DNA from: Macrosoma leucophasiata
Taxonomy: Eukaryota; Arthropoda; Insecta; Lepidoptera; Hedylidae
Direction: 5' to 3'
DNA: 64,000 nt
Assembly: GCA_036365455.1 (NCBI GenBank)
Contig: JAWQUS010000004.1
Location: forward strand, 2,549,501 to 2,613,500
Below the pieces are notes generated by a model that was not told where the DNA came from, made no database searches, and saw only the letters and a list, made by a program, of their open reading frames with translations. A program made the translations under genes and the position numbers. Below, in pieces: positions 21,858-31,482 of this stretch. Position 1 is the first letter of the stretch; each line of letters opens with the position of its first letter.

Positions 21858-24311
21858 TTAGCTCTCTAATAAATCTATTAAATCTTCGGTATCAAGTTGC
21901 TCGTCAGAGCTGCTAGCACTATCGGACATGGGGACAACGCTCTTATATGGTCTCAATGCGTCTGCCGACACTAACCCAGTAAAATTTTTATACCCGCGTA
22001 ATCCCTTTATACTCCTTATGCGATATCTATCTTTTCCTATAACTTTAGTTACTACATAAGGGCCAGAATAAAGATCATCTAATTTCGTATTTACTTTGGT
22101 TGCACTGCTTGTTGGCGCTTGTCGCCATAGAACAAAATCTCCCTTTTTATAGATATGAGCGGTTTTTCGCCTTTTATCGAAATTTCTTTTCATCTTAGCA
22201 CTGGCTTTTTGTATCCTAGCAGTAGCTTTTTTGCGACGAGACTCTACAGGTTCAGATACACCGCCTGGAATTGAGACGTCACATACCGATCTGCCAGCGC
22301 GAGCAAACATCAAATTATATGGTTTGTAACCGGTGGTATCATTAACAGTATTGTTAATACCCCAAATTATATCAGGTATCGAGTTGGCCCAGTTGCTAGA
22401 AGCTTCACTAGGGTCAGTGGCTCGTAACGCATCTAAAATAGTCCGGTTAGTACGCTCAACCTGACCATTGGCACGCGGACATGCAATAGCGTTCAAGGTA
22501 TGCCTAAATTGTTTGTCATTGGCGAATTGCTTAAAGTTTCTGCTCGTGAATGCTTTACCATGATCAGTTACGATATGGTCAGGAAATGAAAACAGGCTGA
22601 ATATTTTCCGTAATGTACGAATAGTTTCTATGGAATTGACAGTACGTCTAGGCTCAGCAATCACATATTTCGAGAAAGCGTCTGTCATGACTATCATATA
22701 CTGGTACCCTTTCTTTGTTCGACAAAAAGGGCCTATATGATCTATGTGAACCATACGCATAGGTTCAGTAGGTTTAGGAATCGGATGTAATGTTCCTTCT
22801 TTTCTACCATAAATGCCCTTGCCATATGCACAATGAAGACATGCACTTACGTATTTTTTAATAAACCTCGTCATCTTAGGAAACCAGTATTCAGTTTTAA
22901 TTAATTCTGCACAACGATTGAAACCAACATGACCGATGTCATCATGGTGCATTTGCAAGATCTTCCACCTAGCAGAACTCGGGACAACTAAACGATTATC
23001 ATTTATAGTTTTCCGGTAAAGCTTACTGTCGATAATTTCAAAATTATTTTTGATGTCAGAGCCAGCCACGTTACTTTTGAGCTGGTTAGTAATCGTATTT
23101 ATCTTGTCGTCCTGACATTGCACTGTATAAAACCAATCTTTTACTTCTAAACGATTAATGTTCATTGTATCAACTGGGTGCCTACTAAGTGCATCAACGT
23201 GTTTCATACGATCACCCGGTCTATACTCTACACTTATGTCATAATCTTGAATAAAGAGCCACCACCTAGCTATCCGCGGTAAGATGTCACGTTTGGTCAT
23301 CGTTGCGCGCACGGCGGTACAATCTGTAACTACCTTTACATGTTTACCGACAATATACACGCGAAAACGGCGCAACGATTCTACCACCGCGAGAGTTTCA
23401 AGCTCATAGCTATGATACATACTTTCCTCTTTACTTGTCACTCTACTGAAGTATAACACTGGTCGCAACGTACCATCTGTTTGTTTCTGCAGTAATATGC
23501 CAGCAATACCTAACTTGCACGCGTCAGTATGTATTTCTGTAGGTAGGTTAGGGTCGTACAAAGCTAACACCGGCTTAGAACATAAAAATTGTTTAAGTTT
23601 TTCGAAACTTTCGGTTTGTTCACTCCGCCATATCCACGACACGTTCTTTTTAGTTAAATCAGTTAAAGGTCGAGCGATGACGGCAAAATTAGGAATAAAC
23701 TTACAAAAATAACTGCACAATCCGATAAATTGACGCACACCATGTACATTATTAGGTACTGGAAACCGTGATACTGCTGACAACTTAGATTCACCGGGCT
23801 TAATACCTTTTGCTGATATCTCATGACCTAAATAGGATATATCACTTTGCAAAAATGAACACTTGGTCATATTGAGTTTTAAATTTTCTGATTCGAGTTT
23901 TTTAAGAACAGTTTGCAAAATATTTAAGCCCGAATTCACATCATTAGAAGCTAGGAGTAAATCATCAAGAAACGCTAGTACTTCAGTTTGAGTAACTTGA
24001 CATTGTAAGTTCTGTAAATTTTCCGTTCTACCCACAGATTCTACGATTTTATTTACTAACCGCATAAAAACAGAAGGTGCGTTTGCTAAACCAAATGGAA
24101 TTCTAGTGTACTCAAAATGACCCTGTGGTGTTACGAATGCTGTTTTGTGTGTATCTTCGGAACTTATTAACAATTGATGATAACCTTGGGCCATATCTAA
24201 ACTGGTGAAATAGCGCTTGCCTGCTAGTTTAGATACTTGCTCGTCTATATTTGGCAATGGATATCTATCTTTTATCGTCATAGAATTTAGGGCACGATAA
24301 TCAACGCACAT
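21858..24311 (-). pseudogene. pol: reverse transcriptase, RNase H, integrase
   Basis: An 817-codon open frame that copies the element RNA and inserts the DNA. Numbering from its first Met: the RT palm has the first Asp in FTSLDM (39) and the YxDD-type box FLDDLLL (114-120). RNase H has HTDACKLG (Asp 263), VVTDC (330) and HVDALSR (373). The integrase zinc finger has its His pair near 456-461 and CLHC (491-494). The catalytic triad is HIDHIGPF (Asp 524), VTDHGKAF (583) and NGQVER (Glu 619), with 35 residues between the last two. A GPY/F-type module follows (YSGPYVVTKV, ~748). The domains themselves look intact, but the frame is cut off from the upstream RT part by the frameshift at 24328-24334. 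Confidence 0.94.
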
Positions 24312-24847
24312 TCTACTGTCACCGTTCTTTTTTTAACTAAAATAACTGGTGAAGCATAATTGGATTCCGATTCTTTGACAATGCTAGATTCTAATAATTC
24401 ATTTACTTTAGATTTAACTATTGTTTGTTCACTAAGAGACAGTCTATAAGGTTGACGATACACGGGTTGATCACTAGTGAGCTTGATTTTCATTTTAACT
24501 AAATTTGTACATCCTAAGTCATTAGTACTGGTGGCAAAAGAATGTTTATAGCGTAATAATAAGGCTATTAATTCTGAACGTTCTTTGGCATTGATAGGTC
24601 CAATTTGTATTTTATCTAAAGCTACACCTCCGACACAAGAATCAGTGGCTATGGTTGGCTTAGGTGTGAATGCATTATTTAAGGCAGAGTTATCAGAAAG
24701 GCACAATACCTGGCTGTCTGGCTGTGGCTCTTCGCAGCTTGCAGCACGTGTCAAGACCTCTCCCGGCGGCCACACGATGACGTCACGGCCCATGTTGACG
24801 ACCTTAATGTAGCCATCCTCGCCACAAAGCAGGGTAGCAGGAAGAGA
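24287..24847 (-). pseudogene. Start of reverse transcriptase, frame-broken
   Basis: This is the same frame as gag-protease, resumed after a TAA. It holds the protease-RT linker and the RT N-terminus (VYRQPYRLSLSEQTIVKSKV, SNYASPVILVKK). It then loses register in a run of seven T (24328-24334, A on the coding strand); the 817-codon pol frame continues in another register. An indel in a homopolymer could be a mutation or a sequencing error. Confidence 0.88.
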
Positions 24848-25555
24848 TTAAGACACGCCTTGTAGCTCGAAGTGTCGAGGCGGCGTTACCACGTTGTTGT
24901 TTGCTTTATTTCCCAGCACTCTTACTTGGATAATCGAGGCGCCAGGCATCAATCGCTCTTCATTAGCAGTGGTAACTTCGAATCGCTCATTCTCTTCAAT
25001 TGCGTCGATTTCGCAAATGCTGTCTGGAGTATGATGAAGCTTGGCAACGCCCTGACTGACGGTCAACGTCACACCTTCACTGTTGATTATAGGCTGCCCC
25101 ATCAATAAGTTTACGTCATTCATTTTGATATTAGACAAATACGCGTGACAGTTCATTGTTATGCCATCAATTTCCAGCTCAAATTGAACTTCACCAAGGC
25201 TGTTCGATAATCCGCCGGAAAATCCTTTCAAGACTACCTTCGTAGGTTTGACAGTTAGGGACAAAGCACTTGCTACTTTATCGTTCAATACGTTGACCTG
25301 ACTTCCAGTATCGATGTATGCCTTTAAGTGAACGCCATTAATTTTAACAATTTTCTTATATATCTCATTGTAGGGTCTAAGTATATTTACTTCTTTGATG
25401 CTACTGTCGGACGATGACGTAGATGCTCTAGCGGTTGCAGGCGACATAGGGCAACGTGGTGCAATATGCCCTTTTGTTCCACACTTGTAACATGCGCGCA
25501 TGTCGGGTAGAGAGCAGTCACGAAGCAAATGGCCAGTTTTCTTGCATCGCGGACA
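24848..25555 (-). pseudogene. Nucleocapsid zinc knuckles and protease
   Basis: Continues the gag frame directly after the TGA at 25556-25558. Two CCHC zinc knuckles follow each other (CPRCKKTGHLLRDC and CYKCGTKGHIAPRC) and would bind the genomic RNA. About 50 residues on comes a retropepsin with the active-site motif YIDTGSQVNVL, then a flap and the C-terminal part LLMGQPIINSEG. The frame ends in TAA at 24848-24850, before RT starts in the same register. Retropepsins of this family work as dimers. Confidence 0.92.
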
Positions 25556-26320
25556 TCATGGATCTGTTTCCGGGTTGGCAGGGGCTTGCTTTTTGTCCAA
25601 TAAAGGGTGTGGTCTGCTCACGGAATTTTTATGGAATCTTGTGTCGGGTAGAACTCGGTAATCGTCAAGTGTGCATAAAAATCCTTCGTAAAGCTCTCCT
25701 GGCGTTTGGCATTGGAAAGCTCGCGCATTTGGTTGCAACGAGAGCGGCAACCCATGAATAATGCACGACACGCTAGCATTATCGGACAGCTTGCACCGGA
25801 AGCACATGGCGATTTTATCTTGATAATATTTTGTCATTGTCTCAGAGGGTAGTTTTCTTCTTTGTAGCAACTCTTCAAGCATATTTCCGTAGTCTCGATG
25901 CTTAGGAAATGCGCGCAACAGCATCTGCTTCCATTCTTCCCATGTATAATCGTAGTCTTCTAGGCGGTTGTACCACTTCTTAGCTTGACCTCTTAATTTA
26001 TCTTGCAAATAAAATGATTTGGTTGCATCGTCCCATCCGTGAATCAAACCGATCTGGTCGATCTTTCTTATCCAGCCTTGTACTGTGCATTCTTCACTAT
26101 CAGGGTCGAATTCAGGTATCAATGAAGCTGCGCGATGTACTTTTGGGCGATTCGAGGGATGGTACTCATCTTGAAGATCATGTAGTGCCTTGTTGACTTC
26201 TTTCTCCAGCAGGTTTTTGAGTAGCGTCCGTGCTGGTGGTGAACTATCATCTTCTTCTGATGATGATGATGATGCGTCCGGAGGCCGGCGATTTTGCAGT
26301 CTGGCGTGACGTCGCTTCAT
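25556..26320 (-). pseudogene. gag, capsid part
   Basis: The frame starts at the ATG at 26320, only 12 bp inside the 5' LTR edge, and runs to a TGA at 25556-25558. Features are a Ser/Glu/Asp-rich N-terminus (SSSSSEEDDSSPP) and then a retrotransposon capsid region (GWIRKIDQIGLIHGW, KLRGQAKKWYNRLED, WEEWKQMLLRAFPKHRDYG). The TGA falls just before the zinc knuckles, which remain in the same frame, so it separates capsid from nucleocapsid. The same frame is open for another 51 bases into the LTR (Met at 26371), so initiation within the LTR is possible. Confidence 0.92.
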
Positions 26321-26332
26321 ACCACTTCTGAA

Positions 26333-26546
26333 TATTACGGAGCAGAAATTAAACGGACAGAGTTTCGACAAGTTACTTATATTTGATGCGTCTCACAAGA
26401 AAATAGACAGAATAATGGCTGGCTATGGCTTATATTGACACTTCCCCTCCAAATGGCTGGCTGTTTTGCTTGGCGGGAGGGGCGGCGACAATATGGCGGC
26501 TTGGCTTTGGCTGGCGGGGGCTGCGGCTGACGTCACATCCGTTACA
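26333..26546 (-). repeat. 5' LTR of the gypsy element
   Basis: 214 bp, matching 21595-21808 except at four positions. TGACGTCA is at 26528-26535. I see no canonical tRNA primer-binding site in the 12 bases between this LTR and the gag ATG. Confidence 0.93.
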
Positions 26547-26550
26547 GAAG
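26547..26550. repeat. Target site duplication GAAG (right)
   Basis: Pairs with 21591-21594. Bases 26551-26734 hold nothing recognised. Confidence 0.85.
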
Positions 26551-26734
26551 AGAAAATACTCCGAAATTGAACATAGTGATAGTTGAAAATAGATGACTAT
26601 TAATATTTCAATTTAACATAAATTAATGTAACTTCCCGCGACCCATTAATTAATGGTCTCTTATGGTGGTTAAACTAATTAACTCTATAGACGTCATTAG
26701 AAGGTAATTTCACGGCTGTTTCCTTGAAGATATA

Positions 26735-27462
26735 GGTAGAGTTTTAAATAGGTGTATCTATATGCGCGCCTCCAAAATCTTTGCATACGGTTCATATATG
26801 GCTTACGCAAATATGACCATATTTCTCAATTTCGTGTTGAGCTCAAGTGGCTTCCAATACGTCTTCGCAGGAATACTCATATTCTCTCTCTTCTTTACTG
26901 TCTTCTATTCGTTCCACAATCTCCTGACTATCTTAAAAATCATTTCAGTTACCTTTGCCAATCAAATCCTCTCTATCTACGATCCTCAGAAAATCTACTT
27001 CTTCAAATTCCTCGTCACTCTTCTTCCTTCGTTGCAAATTCTTTTACAGTAACTGCTGTACGACTGTGGAATTCCTTGCCCTTAAACATAAGGCAAGCAC
27101 AGACTCTTGAGTCGTTTAAAAAACGACTCTTTGACTACTACTTTGCTTCTTTAACTTAATATCATCATTCCTATTGCAATATTATTCAGTTTTGTGTTTT
27201 AATTAGGTTTATATATTTATGAAATGTTCTATTTATTTATTTATTTATTTATTCACAATGTTTGTCCTTAATTTGATGTACACCCTGCCTCTGTAATTTA
27301 ACATTTCTCTTTCCACCGACAGGTTGTCTGGAAGAGATCGCTTTTAGCGATAAGACCGCCTGATTGTACTTTCACTTTGTTTTTTTTTTCTATTTTTGTT
27401 TTTATTGAACATTACTGGTGTACAGTACAATAAAGAATATTTACTTACTTACTATATGCTTT
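26735..27462 (+). pseudogene. Jockey-like LINE, 3' end of ORF2 plus 3' UTR
   Basis: The frame 26752-27159 encodes the last ~135 residues after the RT domain, with typical words (LCIRFIYGLRKYDHIS, LKWLPIRLRRNTH, VTAVRLWNSLPLNIRQ, ESFKKRLFDYYF). The 3' UTR follows with ggttgtctggaagagatcgc, ttagcgataagaccgcc and caataaagaatatttac, then a ttac short repeat. 5'-truncated, as is usual for LINEs. Closely related to 45395-46378. Confidence 0.85.
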
Positions 27463-27723
27463 CAAGCCCACATTTACATACGTAGGTAACTAGTTTTAGG
27501 TAGAAACTGCACGTGAGTGATTTTTTTATACTTATTTATAGCTTTTACTAAAACTTTGCAAATTTAATACAATAATAACAAAAACTATAAGAGATTTATG
27601 ACTGTGCTTTTATGAGTCTACGAGTATCATATAAAATATTTATTAAAATCATCCCTTAATTATAAACGGGTCATATTGTTAATGCAGTTATGACAGAAGT
27701 AAGCTACTTAATTTACTGAATTA
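27463..27723. other. No recognised feature
   Basis: AT-rich; no gene or repeat match seen. Confidence 0.4.
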
Positions 27724-28000
27724 CTGGTGGTAGAGCTCCAGTGAAAGTGTGCGCCACCGCATCACCTAATAAATTTGCCGCTAAATGGTAGCGTTCAGCA
27801 CTATCGTGTTCCGGTCAGGTGGTAATATACGGCCCTGTAATTTTCGGCACAGAGGCATAACACCTAAGGCCTCAGGAGAGTTACGTATCTGCATTTTGAC
27901 CTTGGTCTTTGTGTAAGTGTCTATAATAGACTGCAGTCATCACTTAACATCAATGTGAACTGCATGCTTGTTTGCTTCTTCCATTCCATAAAAAAAGTAT
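27724..28000 (+). repeat. Rep-A copy
   Basis: Nearly full length: ttactggtggtagagctcc to ccattccataaaaaa, with a ~20 bp deletion in the head (gagctcgcgggcgtagg is lost). Confidence 0.8.
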
Positions 28001-28018
28001 TAGGAATCGGCGCGCATA

Positions 28019-28158
28019 TATGAAGAGAATAATGAATGTTGATGAGGTACGGGAGGTGTGTCAGACCGTAGGTAGTATAATAAATCTATGGTCAGAACCG
28101 GGATATCTGGCGTTCTCCACTCTCTGCCTACCCCGTTAGGGACCTGGCTTGAAGATAC
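28019..28158 (+). repeat. Rep-G copy
   Basis: It reads tatgaagagaataatgaatg, ggtacgggaggtgtgtcag, ccgggatatctggcgttctc, ctctgcctaccccgttaggg. Reverse copies are at 34365, 41543 and 61634. It has the form of a LINE or SINE 3' end, containing a short insertion here. Confidence 0.65.
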
Positions 28159-28221
28159 ATACATATATATAAATATTTACTACAATAATTCCTTAATTAT
28201 GAACGGGTTATATTATTAATG

Positions 28222-28530
28222 ATATGTTCTTAGGTTTTCGCGAGCTACACTCATTGAAATAAAACTATTTTTACGGATTTATCTCGCGTATATTAAACTA
28301 AAATGATTTTTAAAATCAACCCGACGTTTCGGTCGCTTTTCAGCTTCCGTGGTCCCGGGCAGACTGAGGTGACATTTGTCTGACAGAAGTTTGAAAAAAT
28401 TATATGTAGCTACCTCCATCGATTTCGTAAACGCCTTGCGTAGCGTTCAGGATTAACACAATAGTCGGGTTGATTTTAAAAATCATTTTAGTTTAATATA
28501 CGCGAGATAAATGCGTAAAAATATATTATT
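28222..28530 (-). repeat. Foldback element with structured core, copy A
   Basis: Arms 28266-28325 and 28464-28523 are reverse complements over 60 bp with a single mismatch. The left side is preceded by gttcttaggttttcgcgag as at 20.69 kb. The 40-nt core at 28320-28359 (- strand: ggaccacgg, a GAAA-capped hairpin, ccgaaacgtcgg) is shared with 29588-29627. No protein is encoded. It is of unknown class, with some resemblance to Penelope-like or other retroelement ends. Confidence 0.7.
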
Positions 28531-28925
28531 AATGCAGTTATAACGGAATTAAGCGAGTTACCGAGAAACTTGTATTTTTTTCATAAATAAGCAAAAAAGT
28601 ACCAATATAACATTCGTTAAAATAAAATGTCTATCCTTTAATTTAGTTCTATTTGAATATATTTGTATACGCACCGCGTCCTCCCATAACATTCTGAGTT
28701 CAAATTATCTCAATTCCATGAAATAGGTATTTTTATAGGAATATTTTGCGTAGGGTACTATCATGAAGTAGGTACGTGTTGATTTTAGGTGAAGATTGGG
28801 TAACCAATCTTGAATTTGAATTTCGAAATTAGTAGAGAGATTGGAGAATTCGTTAGCTTAGTCTGTACTACTTCTAGACCTGAGGTCACGGGCTTGTTGT
28901 CTGAGTCAAGGAATAGACGAGGTCA
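28531..28925. other. No recognised feature
   Basis: AT-rich; nothing supportable. Confidence 0.4.
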
Positions 28926-28937
28926 GAGGTCAGGACA

Positions 28938-29036
28938 GTTGGTCCAGGGTGTGACGACTGTTTAAACTTTGAAGGCTCGATGCCTGTACCCTGTACCTTT
29001 GTTTTGGGTCTGCTGTGTGTACCACGGCACCCACGA
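28938..29036 (+). repeat. SINE-B copy, diverged
   Basis: It has cagttggtccagggtgtgac, aaggctcgatgcctg (degraded box B), gttttgggtctg and cacggcacccacgatt. Confidence 0.6.
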
Positions 29037-29064
29037 TTAAGGATGTGCCGTTTATTTCCGTAAT

Positions 29065-29225
29065 TTTGCCGTAATTTCCGGCACAGAGACATAACACCTT
29101 AGGCCTCAGGAGTGGTAACGCACCTGCATTTTGATGGATCTTTGTGTGGGTGTCTATAGGCTGCAGTCATCACTTAACATCAATGTGAACTGTATGCTTG
29201 TTTGTCACTGCCATTACAAAAAAAA
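29065..29225 (+). repeat. Rep-A 3' half
   Basis: gtaatttccggcacagagac through tgtatgcttgtttgtcac to an A-tail at 29216-29225. Confidence 0.75.
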
Positions 29226-29330
29226 ATCCTTACCCACGACCCAGGTATATACCTAGTGGAGCCCCCACTAGGTATATACCTGGGTCGTGGGGCCCCCACT
29301 AGGTATATACCTAAGTCGTGGGTAAGGATT
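29226..29330. repeat. Three-armed palindromic repeat
   Basis: A 26-bp word (ccactaggtatatacct, gggtcgtgg) occurs first inverted, then direct, then direct again with two changes, separated by agccc and ggccc. Outer aatccttaccc / gggtaaggatt ends also pair. The word itself contains the palindrome aggtatatacct. Confidence 0.8.
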
Positions 29331-29400
29331 TGTTTTTTTGTCATATATGTCATAGATTTATTTTCTGAGGCTGTGAGTGTAAGTGTTTCTTTATGTTGGT

Positions 29401-29878
29401 ACTAGCTGACCCGGCAAACTTCGTTTTGCCTCAGAATGAAAATAATGTGTCAAAGGTTTGATAGATACGGACTATTCGTATGGGTTAACGATTAATTGTT
29501 TTAAACTTTCACGATTTGTATTCATATTTTTATATTGTAAACGGGACTTAATCGCGTACTATTTTAATCGAAGTATTTACCTCGACACTCGACGTTTCGG
29601 CCGTAATGCGACGGCCGTGGTCACGAGTAGTCTACTAGTATACTTCGATTAAAATAGTACGCGATTAAGTCCCGTTTACAATATAAAAATATTCGTATGG
29701 GAATGATATTGTGGTTTTTACTATTTCCCTTCAATATCTTCATATTTTCTTACCTTTTAAACCTTACCTGGACTTCCAAAAATCATTCAAAACCAAAATT
29801 AGCCAAATCGGACCAGCCGTTCTCGAGTTTTGGCGAGACTAACGAACCGCAATTGATTTGTATATATATAAGATAAGA
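29401..29878 (+). repeat. Rep-T copy split by a foldback insertion
   Basis: actagctgacccggcaaac at the start and cagccgttctcgagttttgg and atatatataagataag at the end match the copy at 50508-51042. The insertion 29485-29689 splits it. tattcgtatggg appears on both sides (29473-29484, 29690-29701). Confidence 0.8.
29485..29689 (-). mobile_element. Foldback insertion with structured core, copy B
   Basis: A ~205 bp insert in Rep-T flanked by a 12-bp target duplication. Arms 29524-29576 and 29640-29692 are perfect 53-bp reverse complements; the last bases of the right arm overlap the duplication. The 63-nt loop holds the same 40-nt core as copy A (29588-29627; - strand tgaccacggccg ... cggccgaaacgtcg). 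The long duplication suggests target-primed or similar retroposition and not a cut-and-paste transposase. Confidence 0.75.
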
Positions 29879-30279
29879 TAACTGAAAACACCGATTATTT
29901 ACCGTCGAATTTCCTGCAGGTCAACTTGTTTGTAAGGACTACTTTTCTTCTAACAAACTCATTGTTAGAACTGCAATAATTTATAAAGAACTGAAAACAA
30001 TTTGAATTGTGAGAATCGTTATTGTGTGTATGATGTATGTATGTTCGGTGGTTTCTATTGTCTCAATTCTGTTTCAGGAAAATACGGATGCCATAACTTT
30101 TCATGTCATTTTCCGTTGATTTATTTCTTTTCTCTCTCTCTCTCCGTTTTTTATTAATGTCCGACTTAAGTTTTCATAGCAGAACGATTAAGGTACGATT
30201 CCGAACTCCGCTGCACGCAACAGTGCTGCCGCCGCAGTGCTGCCGCAGCACTACTGGTCTCCATAATAATATAATCTTT
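29879..30279. other. No recognised feature
   Basis: Contains a (tc)n run at 30131-30144 and a short gccgccgcagtgctgccgca repeat at 30230; no gene seen. Confidence 0.4.
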
Positions 30280-30362
30280 ACTAGCTGTGCCCGCAACTTC
30301 GCTCGCGTGACAATTTATGATTGTTCAGTATCTATCTACCCGGACAAAGTCGTGGGCGCAGA
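30280..30362 (+). repeat. Rep-T fragment
   Basis: actagctgtgcccgcaactt then ggacaaagtcgtgggcgcag, the palindromic start of Rep-T only. Bases 30363-30734 hold no recognised feature; the overlapping small ORFs there are unconvincing. Confidence 0.65.
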
Positions 30363-30734
30363 TTTTTATCTAAATTTCAGAAAAGTAAAAAAAAAATCTT
30401 TCGTATTTTTTTCCAATCGCGCCAATAGAAGTATAAATTCAAAAAGAAAATAATTAAAAAATATGTAGAATAATAAATAAAGATATGCCACTGATAAAAC
30501 ATTCCGACATCTATCGAAACACCAGTGAGGGTGAGTCTCAAAGAAATGGTCCCCCGAATGATATGACGCGTCTTTTGTGCATTCGGCACCCAATTAATTC
30601 TACGATTTCCAAAAAAATCCGGCACTTTAACACCGTTCTTTGGTGCGTTGAAATGTATTATGTCCTTTGTAGTGTTTTGATGTGAAATAACGAGCATACA
30701 ACAATACAACGGTAAATGCGGATGTTGCAACGCG

Positions 30735-30812
30735 ATTTTTTACTGGTGGTAAAGCTCCAGTGATGGAGGTGATAGGAACACTGTATTATCTAATGTACTT
30801 GCCTATGCGATA
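30735..30812 (+). repeat. Rep-A 5' fragment
   Basis: ttactggtggtaaagctcc to gtacttgcc, interrupted by Rep-E. Rep-A-like sequence resumes at 31070-31140 (gtgttcgtcactatcgtg, ggtcaggtggtaatgc). Confidence 0.6.
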
Positions 30813-30814
30813 GC

Positions 30815-31055
30815 ACATCGCGGACACTCCGCCAAAATTCCATACAGACGCTTAATTTGGTTTCTATCTTGTGCACGTGTAAATACACGTCACTGATTGA
30901 TGTCTGTGTAATACATCAATCAGTGACGTGTATTTACACGTGTACCTGTGTGCGCAGCACGTAGAGAATACCAAACGTCGCCCATAAGAGGGGAGGATGT
31001 TGGGTGAGGAGGGGAAATCGGGCGAAGTATGCATTCTAAGCGTAGTATTATAACA
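30815..31055 (+). repeat. Rep-E copy with internal inverted duplication
   Basis: Matches 14400-14612 but has an extra inverted copy of its central segment. Arms 30874-30903 and 30913-30942 are perfect 30-bp reverse complements around ctgtgtaat. It lies inside a Rep-A copy. Confidence 0.75.
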
Positions 31056-31427
31056 TAATCTATGATGATAGTGTTCGTCACTATCGTGTGCCGGTCAGGT
31101 GGTAATGCACTTTCCGGCAGAGGCATAATACCCTCAGGCAGTGGCGGTATAAGGAAAGGAGGGGGGGGGGAGTCCGCCATAGGCATCCGGTTCTGGGACA
31201 CAGGTCGACTGAGGTTTTGATTTCTAGAGCTCACGGAGGGAAATGTCCTGTTTTTTTTGCTCGCGCAATCTTTATAAGTATTTTAAATCTCTTACCAAAT
31301 GTAAGAGTAGGCGCCACGTGGAAATAGAGGGTAAAGACGTTATTTTTTTTTTGCTTACGCGATTCAGTTTGTTCCATATTTCTATATTATGTATTATGCC
31401 TCTGATGCCGCCACTGGCCTTAGGAGT

Positions 31428-31482
31428 GAACCAGAGTCCCAACGGGGCAGTAGTAGCCTGTTACCACTAGGCTACTGAGGCA
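31428..31482 (-). repeat. SINE-D head fragment
   Basis: ccagagtcccaacgggg and gttaccactaggctactgag match the tRNA-like head of SINE-D in reverse. Bases 31141-31427 hold a poly-G run at 31161 and otherwise nothing recognised. Confidence 0.6.

Larger units (their letters stand above)
21595..26546 (-). mobile_element. Ty3/gypsy LTR retrotransposon, 4952 bp
   Basis: Two 214 bp LTRs, a GAAG duplication and, on the - strand, the order gag, zinc knuckles, protease, reverse transcriptase, RNase H, integrase. That order defines Ty3/gypsy. No envelope frame follows pol: the pol stop at 21858 lies 49 bp from the 3' LTR. The LTRs differ at four positions that I can count (about 2 percent), so insertion was recent. 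Two in-frame stops and one frameshift interrupt the coding frame. Confidence 0.96.
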
